Below are positions 57,694 through 64,000 of a stretch of DNA of 64,000 bases, piece by piece. The stretch is taken from the NCBI GenBank assembly GCA_035274845.1, contig DATENU010000017.1, positions 1 to 64,000 on the forward strand. Direction: 5' to 3'. The notes below the pieces were generated by a model. That model was not told where the DNA came from. It did not search any database and saw only the letters and a list, made by a program, of their open reading frames with translations. Numbering within the stretch: position 1 is the stretch's first letter; each line of letters starts with the position of its first letter. This DNA is from Chthoniobacterales bacterium (lineage in GTDB: Bacteria > Verrucomicrobiota > Verrucomicrobiia > Chthoniobacterales > UBA10450). Made by a program: the position numbers and the translations under genes.

Positions 57694-58665
57694 ATGAAAA
57701 TCTTTGTGGTCGGCGGCGCCGGTTACATCGGCAGCGTCTGCGCCGAGCTGCTTCTCAACGAAGGCTACGAAGTCTGCATCTTCGATAATCTTTCGGAAGG
57801 CCATCGCGCAGCGGTCGATTCCCGCGCCGAATTTATCGAGGGCGACCTGGCCAGCGCCGATCAGATTCGATCCGCGCTCAAAGCTTCCCGGCCGGAAGCC
57901 GTCATGCATTTCGCGGCCAGCGCCCTCGTGGCGGAATCGATGGTAAATCCTTCGAAATACTTTCGAAACAATATCTCCAACGGCCTGAACCTGCTCGACG
58001 CCATGGTGGCCACCCAGGTCAACCGCCTCGTGTTTTCCTCCACCTGCGCCATCTTTGGACCGCCCGACCGCCTCCCGATTGACGAGACCCTGCCGCAACG
58101 CCCGATTAATCCATACGGTGAGTCAAAACTCGCGTTCGAGAAAATCCTGCGCTGGTACGACGAGATCCATGGCCTGCGCTTTGTCACGCTCCGTTATTTC
58201 AACGCCGCCGGCGCCTCGGAGAAGCTCGGCGAAGAACACCGGGTCGAAACTCATCTCATTCCGAATGTGCTGAAAGTCGCGCTCGGGCAAAAAGCGGAGG
58301 TGGAGATTTACGGCACCGACTACGAAACCCCGGATGGGACCTGTATCCGGGATTATATTCACATCCTCGATTTGGCCCGCGCGCATCTCCTGGCGTTGCA
58401 ATCGCCGGCCAGTGCCTGCTACAACCTCGGCACCGGCGGGGGCACGAGTGTGCGCGAAGTGATCGAGTCCTGCCGAAAAATTACGGGGCACAAAATCCCG
58501 GTGATTGAAAAATCGCGGCGGCCTGGCGATCCCGCGCGCCTCGTGGCGGCGTCAGAAAAAATTCAACGGGAACTGGGCTGGCATCCCCAATTTCAGAGTA
58601 TCGACGCCATCATCGAAAGTGCCTGGAAATGGCACCAGAAATTCCCGAACGGCTACGGAGGTTAA
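57694..58665 (+). CDS. galE: UDP-glucose 4-epimerase
   Basis: The 323-residue protein is a short-chain dehydrogenase. NAD binds at VVGGAGYIGSVCAELL. The catalytic pair is in YGESK, and the substrate region has FNAAGAS and GTCIRDYIHILDLARAHLLA. It interconverts UDP-glucose and UDP-galactose for surface polysaccharides. Other UDP-sugar epimerases of the same group are possible. Confidence 0.93.
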   Translation: MKIFVVGGAGYIGSVCAELLLNEGYEVCIFDNLSEGHRAAVDSRAEFIEGDLASADQIRSALKASRPEAVMHFAASALVAESMVNPSKYFRNNISNGLNLLDAMVATQVNRLVFSSTCAIFGPPDRLPIDETLPQRPINPYGESKLAFEKILRWYDEIHGLRFVTLRYFNAAGASEKLGEEHRVETHLIPNVLKVALGQKAEVEIYGTDYETPDGTCIRDYIHILDLARAHLLALQSPASACYNLGTGGGTSVREVIESCRKITGHKIPVIEKSRRPGDPARLVAASEKIQRELGWHPQFQSIDAIIESAWKWHQKFPNGYGG

Positions 58666-58668
58666 GTA

Positions 58669-58788
58669 CCAAGGAGCGGCGCTTTCCAAACCGCCGACCA
58701 AAACGACAGCGGCGAAGCCGCCGGAAATAATGATCGCGCGAGAGCGCGATCTAGAGAAGAAGGGCGGTTTGGAAAGCGCCCCTCCTTA
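58669..58788. repeat. Palindromic repeat family, long copy with inner hairpins
   Basis: Outer arms 58669-58695 and 58763-58788 pair with few mismatches and share the AAGGAG edge of the 10.9 and 48.9 kb copies. The centre reads CGCTTTCCAAACCGCC in place of the usual palindrome. Two further hairpins (GCGGC...GCCGC and GATCGCGC...GCGCGATC) lie inside. Confidence 0.8.
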
Positions 58789-58794
58789 TTAAAG

Positions 58795-58829
58795 AAAACA
58801 CCCGCGGAAACACGTTCCGCGGGTGTTTT
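58795..58829 (-). terminator. Strong hairpin terminator (shared by convergent genes)
   Basis: A perfect 15-bp stem (58795-58809 with 58815-58829) has a 5-base loop. The outer four pairs are A-T, so T-runs follow the stem on both strands. It ends the gene at 58860-59312 and probably also galE. Confidence 0.88.
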
Positions 58830-58859
58830 GAATCTTAATTCGAAACTACGAAGTGGCCG

Positions 58860-59312
58860 TTAAGGCTTGGTCGTAGTCGTGGTGGTGGTCGTCTTTTCCG
58901 TGGTTTCGTAGTACGACACCGGCTTGGTCAGGGTAATCTTGCTGATCACCATGCGGTCGCCTTCCTTCACGTAGGTGTATTTCACCGGCATGTCGGGTTT
59001 GAGCGAGGACCAGGCCACGGTCTTGCCTTCCGGGTCGACGATGGTCGTGCTCTTGGTGTAGTAATACTTCACCGGCGTCGTGCTCGTCTCGGTCTTAAAC
59101 GTGATGTAGTCCGAGCCCGGCGTGTAGGTGGTAATCGTTCCCGACCCGTCCATCGAGCTGGTCGATGTGGTAGTCGTCGATGAGCTGCTGGTGGTCACGG
59201 CCGGATTAGTGGTAGTGGTGGTGGTCGAAGAGGTTTGCGCGAAAGCTGTGGTGAGCGCGATTGCGCTGACGGCTCCGGCTGCCAATAGTGTGGTCAATCT
59301 GTTTTGTTTCAT
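58860..59312 (-). CDS. Secreted Thr/Ser-rich protein
   Basis: The 150-residue protein has a signal peptide (about residues 1-25) and a good Shine-Dalgarno (AAAGGAA) before its ATG. Thr/Ser runs lie at both ends (residues 27-52 and 139-148). The central 80 residues form short beta strands (DYITFKTETSTTPVKYYYTK, VDPEGKTVAWSSLKPDMPVK). No family was recognised. It ends in a strong terminator, so it may be well expressed. Confidence 0.7.
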   Translation of the reverse strand: MKQNRLTTLLAAGAVSAIALTTAFAQTSSTTTTTTNPAVTTSSSSTTTTSTSSMDGSGTITTYTPGSDYITFKTETSTTPVKYYYTKSTTIVDPEGKTVAWSSLKPDMPVKYTYVKEGDRMVISKITLTKPVSYYETTEKTTTTTTTTKP

Positions 59313-59435
59313 ATGTTCCTTTGCTTTGGTTAAACGGATGCTCTCCGTCGTGCATTCATCCGACTGCTCGAAGCTGGAGTTTATTCAACCGCACCTTAAT
59401 TTCGTAATCTGCCGCTACCCCGGTCGCCTCTGTTT

Positions 59436-60689
59436 ATGACGCAAAATCAGCCCTTGCCCGGTTTTCGCGATTTTTTGCCAAAAGATTGGGCGCGACAAAA
59501 TTACATCTTCGGAAAGTGGTGGAACGTCGCGCGGCGTTACGGTTTCGTGCAATGGGAAGGCCCTGCGCTCGAGCCGACGGAGCTCTACACGAAAAAAAGT
59601 GGACCGGAGATTGTCGGACAGCTTTTCAATTTCACCGATAAAGGCGAACGGGAAGTGGCGCTGCGCCCCGAGCTGACGCCTTCCCTGGCGCGGGTCGTCG
59701 CCGCTCACGACCGCGAATTCAAAAAACCGCTCAAGTGGTTCTCGATTCCGCATTGTTTTCGTTATGAAAAACAGCAGCGCGGCCGGCTCCGAGAGCACTA
59801 CCAATTCAATGCCGACATCATCGGCGAAACGTCGCTCGACGCTGACGTCGAGATGATCGCGCTTTGCGTGGATCTCCTCCGCGGCTTCGGTTTTGGTGCG
59901 AATGACTTCGTGGTTCGAATCAGCGACCGCCAATTCTGGATCGACTTTCTCCGGCAGCAGAATTTGCCGGAGGAAAAATGGCAGGAGACATTGCAGGTCA
60001 TCGACAAGAGCGAACGCGAGCCGCGCGAGAAAACGGCAGCGAAACTCGGCCCGCTGGCCGAACCGATTTTCAAGATCCTGGATGGCGAAGGGCGGAGCGA
60101 GAAGCTGGAGCAGGTAGTCGAGGCCCTTCGGGGACGCGGCCTCGGCGACTTTGTCCAGGTCGACCTCGGGATCGTCCGCGGCCTGGCCTATTATACCGGG
60201 ATTGTTTTCGAAGCGTTCGATCGAGGGGGCAAATTGCGCGCCCTCGCCGGCGGCGGCCGCTACGACAACCTCATCTCCCAATTGAGCAACGGCGCGCTTT
60301 CGCTCCCCGCCATCGGCTTTGCCATGGGCGACGTGGTCCTGGCGGAATTGATTGAGGAAATTCCGGCGGCCCAGCAGCAATTGGCGGCCGCCGTGGCCGG
60401 ACAACACGATCTCGACATCTACGTCGTGATCGCCAAGGAAGAGCGGCGGGCCGACGCGCTTGCCCAAATCCAGTCCCTGCGTGAAGCCGGTTTCCGAGTC
60501 GATTATCCGCTGGCGCCGGCGAAGGTAGGCAAGCAATTTCAAAATGCCGAGCAGCTTGGTGCGCGGGTGGCGGTTTTGTTCGGCGATGAATGGCCGCAGG
60601 CGAAAATCAAGGATCTGCGCAGCGGCGAGCAAACTCTGGTGGCGCGCGAAGAAGTTAGGGCGAAAGTTGCCGCTCTTTTGTCTGCCTGA
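59436..60689 (+). CDS. hisS: Histidyl-tRNA synthetase
   Basis: The 417-residue class II enzyme has motif 2 around CFRYEKQQRGRLREHYQFN and the histidine-specific block VRGLAYYTGIVFEAFDRGG. The C-terminal anticodon-binding domain covers about 325-410 and includes VIAKEERRADALA. Its TGA overlaps the aspS start by one base. Confidence 0.94.
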   Translation: MTQNQPLPGFRDFLPKDWARQNYIFGKWWNVARRYGFVQWEGPALEPTELYTKKSGPEIVGQLFNFTDKGEREVALRPELTPSLARVVAAHDREFKKPLKWFSIPHCFRYEKQQRGRLREHYQFNADIIGETSLDADVEMIALCVDLLRGFGFGANDFVVRISDRQFWIDFLRQQNLPEEKWQETLQVIDKSEREPREKTAAKLGPLAEPIFKILDGEGRSEKLEQVVEALRGRGLGDFVQVDLGIVRGLAYYTGIVFEAFDRGGKLRALAGGGRYDNLISQLSNGALSLPAIGFAMGDVVLAELIEEIPAAQQQLAAAVAGQHDLDIYVVIAKEERRADALAQIQSLREAGFRVDYPLAPAKVGKQFQNAEQLGARVAVLFGDEWPQAKIKDLRSGEQTLVAREEVRAKVAALLSA

Positions 60690-62467
60690 TGTATCGAACC
60701 CACCACTGCGCTCAACTTCGGAAAAGCGATATTGGCTCAACCGCCACGCTCGCGGGCTGGGTCCATGTTCGCCGCGACCTTGGTGGCGTGGTCTTTGTTG
60801 ATCTGCGCGATCGGGAGGGACTGACGCAGGTCGTCTTCCGGCCCGAAGAAAACGCCGAGCTGGCCAAACAAGCGCATCAGCTTGGCTACGAAGATGTCAT
60901 TCAGGTGCAGGGCAAAGTGGCGCCGCGCGCGCCCGGGATGGCGAATCCGCGAATGCCGACCGGGGACATCGAACTCGTGCCCGACACGCTGACTGTTTTG
61001 AATCGGGCCGAGGTCCTGCCCTTCCCCGTCGTCGAAAGCGAACCGGCCAACGAAGATTTGCGGCTCAGCTACCGTTACCTCGATCTGCGCCGGCCGCAGA
61101 TGACGCGAAACCTGCGCCTCCGTCATCGTGTTACGAAGGCGGCCCGCGATTTTCTCGATGCACAAGGTTACGTCGAGATCGAGACGCCGATCCTTTCCAA
61201 AAGCACGCCGGAAGGCGCCCGCGATTTCCTGGTCCCGAGCCGGATCCAGAATGGGAAATTCTACGCGCTGCCCCAGGCCCCGCAGCAATACAAACAGTTG
61301 CTCATGGTGGGCGGCATCGAAAAATATTTCCAGATCGCCAGGTGTTTTCGGGATGAAGACCTGCGCTCCGATCGGCAACCGGAGTTTACCCAGATCGACA
61401 TCGAAGCGTCCTTCGTCCAGCCAGACGACATTTTCACGCTGGTCGAAGGCTTGCTGGCCGCGCTCTTTCGCGCCGGGCGCAGCGTTGAAATCGCGACCCC
61501 CTTTCCCCGCATGACCTACGCGGAGGCGATGGATCAATTCGGCAGCGACAAACCGGATCGCCGCTTCGCCCTGCATCTCACCGATCTGGCCGAGATTTTT
61601 CGCGAGAGTTCGTTCAAAATGTTTCGCGGCACCCTCGATTCCGGCGGCTCCGTGAAAGCAATCAATGCGAAGGGGTTCGCGTCACTGACCACAGGGCAAA
61701 GTGACGATCTCACCGAAATGGCGAAGCACTACGGCGCCAAAGGCCTTGCCATGATCAAGGTCGAGAATGGCGAATGGAAATCGCCGCTCGTGAAATTTTT
61801 CTCCGAGACCGAGAAGGACGCCTTGCGCTCGAAACTTCTGATTGAGGAAGGCGATCTGATCCTGTTTGTGGCCGACAAACGGGAAATCGCCTGCGAAGTC
61901 CTGGGCCGGATTCGATTGCGCGTCGCGGAGATGCAAAAACTGACCGCGAATTCAGAACAGCTCGATTTTCTCTGGGTCACCGACTTCCCGCTCCTGGCCT
62001 TCGACGCCGCGGAAAAGAAATGGAACGCGGTCCATCATCCGTTCACCCGGCCAAAGGCGGACGATGTCGCCAAACTCGAAGCCGGAGAGTTCGCTGAGAT
62101 CCGCGCTGAAGCCTACGACGTGGTCCTCAATGGCGTGGAGCTCGGCGGCGGGAGCATTCGGATTCACGAGCCTGATTTGCAGGCGAAACTCTTCGCCGCC
62201 CTCGGCATTGACGAGGAAGCTCAGCAGTCACTTTTCGGCCACATCCTGCGCGCTTTTCGTCTCGGCACTCCGCCGCACGGCGGCATCGCTTTCGGGCTCG
62301 ACCGGATCGTCATGATGATCGCCGGCGAAGAAAGCATCCGCGAAGTGATCGCCTTCCCAAAAACCAACCGTATGATCGACCTCATGTCCCAATCACCGGG
62401 CGATGTCGATGAGCGGCAGTTGCGCGAACTCGGAATCAACCTCGCGCCCGAGAAGAAGAGCGAGTAA
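60689..62467 (+). CDS. aspS: Aspartyl-tRNA synthetase (bacterial type)
   Basis: The 592-residue class II enzyme has an OB-fold anticodon domain (about residues 1-105), the catalytic domain with [11 protein letters not shown] and [20 protein letters not shown], and the bacterial GAD insertion (about 305-420). The end [19 protein letters not shown] is motif 3. Length fits the bacterial type. It is coupled to hisS. Confidence 0.95.
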   Translation: MYRTHHCAQLRKSDIGSTATLAGWVHVRRDLGGVVFVDLRDREGLTQVVFRPEENAELAKQAHQLGYEDVIQVQGKVAPRAPGMANPRMPTGDIELVPDTLTVLNRAEVLPFPVVESEPANEDLRLSYRYLDLRRPQMTRNLRLRHRVTKAARDFLDAQGYVEIETPILSKSTPEGARDFLVPSRIQNGKFYALPQAPQQYKQLLMVGGIEKYFQIARCFRDEDLRSDRQPEFTQIDIEASFVQPDDIFTLVEGLLAALFRAGRSVEIATPFPRMTYAEAMDQFGSDKPDRRFALHLTDLAEIFRESSFKMFRGTLDSGGSVKAINAKGFASLTTGQSDDLTEMAKHYGAKGLAMIKVENGEWKSPLVKFFSETEKDALRSKLLIEEGDLILFVADKREIACEVLGRIRLRVAEMQKLTANSEQLDFLWVTDFPLLAFDAAEKKWNAVHHPFTRPKADDVAKLEAGEFAEIRAEAYDVVLNGVELGGGSIRIHEPDLQAKLFAALGIDEEAQQSLFGHILRAFRLGTPPHGGIAFGLDRIVMMIAGEESIREVIAFPKTNRMIDLMSQSPGDVDERQLRELGINLAPEKKSE

Positions 62468-62477
62468 GATCCTAGTC

Positions 62478-62681
62478 ATGTTTGTTGAAGGCGGCCTGCA
62501 TCCCGAGCAGATCAAAGCTCTCCGCAAAATGTCGCTCGAGCGCCGGGCGCAGATCGCGCTGGGATTCATCCGATCGATGGGGCGATTGAAAGCTGCTGCT
62601 TTGCGGAATCAGCATCCAGATTGGAGTGACGATCAGATTGTCGCGGAGCTTCGCCGACTGGTATTGAATGGCCGAAGCTGA
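62478..62681 (+). CDS. Small protein paired with a nucleotidyltransferase-like gene
   Basis: ATG 62478 gives 67 residues, mostly helical and charged (LRKMSLERRAQIALGFIRS, WSDDQIVAELRRLVLNG). No DNA-binding motif is sure. It overlaps the next gene by 14 bases. The pairing with a nucleotidyltransferase suggests an antitoxin role, which is inference. Confidence 0.65.
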   Translation: MFVEGGLHPEQIKALRKMSLERRAQIALGFIRSMGRLKAAALRNQHPDWSDDQIVAELRRLVLNGRS

Positions 62682-63225
62682 TCCTGCTTCTGTTTTCGCG
62701 CCGCGTTTTAATGCGCTCGGCGCCCCATGGGCGGCCACCGGAGCGATCGCCTCTATCATTTACGGCGAAATTCGCACAACCCTGGATATTGATATCATCA
62801 TTCTGCTCGACTCGGGCTCAGTCGTCGCCCTGGAGCAGGTTTTTCCAGATGCGGAATTCTACCGGCCGCCGCGTAACGTGGTCGAAGTTGAACGCGCGAG
62901 GGATCAGGGCGGCCACATTAACCTGATCCATTTCGACAGCGGCTTTAAGGCCGATGTTTACGTAGGCATTGGCGATCCGCTTCACGGCTGGGCGATCCGT
63001 AACCGGCGGCTAATCGATGTCGACGGCATCCAACTTTGGTTAGCGCCGCCAGAATACGTGATTGTTCACAAGCTGGAATTCTATCGTGAAGGTGGCGGTG
63101 AAAAACATCTCCGCGACATTCGCGGGATGCTGGCAGCGACAGAAGTCGAGCGGTCCCTTCTAGAAAAGGAAATCGCCGCACGCGGATTGCAGGAAGCGTG
63201 GGGGGCGGTTGGAAAATCAAGCTAA
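62668..63225 (+). CDS. Nucleotidyltransferase-like protein (possible toxin of a TA pair)
   Basis: The 185-residue protein has the polymerase-beta-type nucleotidyltransferase pattern: ATGAIASIIYGEIRTTLDID with Asp-x-Asp, then KADVYVGIGDP as the third acidic site. AbiEii/MNT-type toxins and related proteins share this. The second strand of the site is intact, so catalysis is plausible. It overlaps the small partner gene before it and the convergent symporter gene by 9 bases. Confidence 0.72.
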   Translation: MAEADPASVFAPRFNALGAPWAATGAIASIIYGEIRTTLDIDIIILLDSGSVVALEQVFPDAEFYRPPRNVVEVERARDQGGHINLIHFDSGFKADVYVGIGDPLHGWAIRNRRLIDVDGIQLWLAPPEYVIVHKLEFYREGGGEKHLRDIRGMLAATEVERSLLEKEIAARGLQEAWGAVGKSS

Positions 63226-64000
63226 CGGCTCGATCGCGGCCGCCGGCGAATGATGATCGCGTCCGGTGCGGAACAGAATCGCGATGAAGAAGGTCACGAG
63301 CGTCCCGAAGAAGATCCACCACGGGAATTCCATGACCGGCAGCCAATCGGGCTGCGCGTAGAGTTTGCCGCCAAAGATATCGGCGACTTTGTTCGGCAGT
63401 CCGCTCAGAACCGCCACTACGACGAAGCCGGCGATCATCGCGAGGACGTTTCCGCGATCGTTTCCACGAGTCCGCGTCAGCATGCCCGCGAAGAATACGC
63501 CGAGGAGCGACCCGTAGGTGTATCCAAAAATGCTCAGGACGATCGGAATTATCCGGACGTTCGGATAGACGATCACCAAATACGCCGTCGCCGACGCGAC
63601 GACAATCATCAGGACGGAAAACCAAACCGTTGCCCAGCGCACGGCGCGCAGGCTTTGCTCATCGTTCGCAGCGGGATTGATGTAAGGCTCGTACCAATCG
63701 CGAGTGAAACTGGTGGCGAGCGCATTGAGCGCCGTGCTAAGCGAACCCATCGCCGTGGCGAAAATTCCGGCCAGCAGCAATCCCCGTAGTCCGACCGGCA
63801 TTTCGTAGAGGATAAAATGGCAGAACGTTTCGTTCGGCGTTTTCGACAAGGTCGGATCAGGATGGGCCTGATAATAAACCCAGAGCAGCAGGCCAATGCT
63901 CAGAAACGTGAATGCAATCGGTATATCGGCGAGTCCGGACAGGATCAGCGAGCGGCGGCTTCGGCGCACGTCCTTCGCCGTCAACATGCGCTGGACCATG
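63217..64000 (-). CDS. Sodium:solute symporter, C-terminal part (5' end beyond window)
   Basis: The frame runs from the window edge and shows membrane segments of an SSS-family transporter, with GLLLAGIFATAMGSLSTALN and IVLSIFGYTYGSLLGVFFAG typical of the core. About 260 residues are visible, with seven or so membrane segments. The apparent ATG near the edge is internal. The substrate is not resolved; sialic acid, sugars, proline and iodide are all possible in this family. Confidence 0.88.
   Translation of the reverse strand, partial: MVQRMLTAKDVRRSRRSLILSGLADIPIAFTFLSIGLLLWVYYQAHPDPTLSKTPNETFCHFILYEMPVGLRGLLLAGIFATAMGSLSTALNALATSFTRDWYEPYINPAANDEQSLRAVRWATVWFSVLMIVVASATAYLVIVYPNVRIIPIVLSIFGYTYGSLLGVFFAGMLTRTRGNDRGNVLAMIAGFVVVAVLSGLPNKVADIFGGKLYAQPDWLPVMEFPWWIFFGTLVTFFIAILFRTGRDHHSPAAAIEPLA

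Noticed and set aside
1-64000. tRNA, rRNA and riboswitch candidates
   Set aside because: No cloverleaf with conserved TTCGA-type loops or known riboswitch core was recognised by eye; the metK promoter region is too short for a typical SAM riboswitch. A tRNAscan or Infernal run would decide.

Overview
The window is GC-rich, densely coded DNA from a Gram-negative bacterium. It has BamA, an Skp/OmpH chaperone and an ExbB-ExbD-TonB cassette, so it has an outer membrane. It also has a 20S-type proteasome (prcB-prcA) directly preceded by a 56-residue gene for the ubiquitin-like protein UBact, plus futalosine-pathway menaquinone synthesis (mqnC) and class II FBPase. Together with many dispersed palindromic repeats, this points to the Verrucomicrobiota, probably a soil Chthoniobacterales/Spartobacteria lineage. 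That placement is inference from gene content; no rRNA gene is present. No tRNA, rRNA, CRISPR array or complete insertion sequence was recognised.

Layout. 0-6.4 kb: the end of an MsbA-like ABC exporter, a LysM protein, UBact-prcB-prcA running into an amidase and a peptidoglycan-binding protein, then a DUF3108 protein. 6.5-11 kb (minus): mqnC, bamA, skp. 11-25.8 kb: metabolic and envelope genes (D-amino-acid oxidase, hydrolases, betagamma-crystallin, glpX, S9 peptidase, heavy-metal-binding outer-membrane protein, TetA-like MFS exporter, creD, methyltransferase). 25.8-28 kb: a membrane-anchored TIR protein and a secreted protein.

28.2-34.7 kb is a defence or mobile island. It holds a decayed Fic gene, an antisense remnant of a Vsr endonuclease, a 1161-residue TIR-WD40-Roc/COR GTPase-zinc ribbon-DUF4365 protein, a DUF3883 protein with a broken XRE regulator, and a HicAB toxin-antitoxin pair. 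HicAB sits between the intact 3' end of ahcY and a second, diverged copy of the ahcY 3' end, which marks a likely insertion or recombination point. 34.7-38.4 kb is the SAM cycle (metK-ahcY) with a divergent ArsR-methyltransferase fusion gene and a palindrome in the shared promoter.

38.5-48.9 kb: a DUF4139 protein, then three large TolB-like/TPR membrane proteins. Between the first two lies a compact cassette of two paralogous small proteins and a class III lanthipeptide-synthetase-like protein that has the N-terminal region and kinase but no cyclase. This is a candidate undescribed peptide-modification system. 49-64 kb: an FAA hydrolase, exbB-exbD-tonB-exbD, rdgB, leuS (interrupted in frame by a 54-nt palindromic repeat), mscL, a PdeM-like phosphoesterase, a 3D-domain lipoprotein, galE, hisS-aspS, a nucleotidyltransferase toxin-like pair and the end of a sodium:solute symporter.
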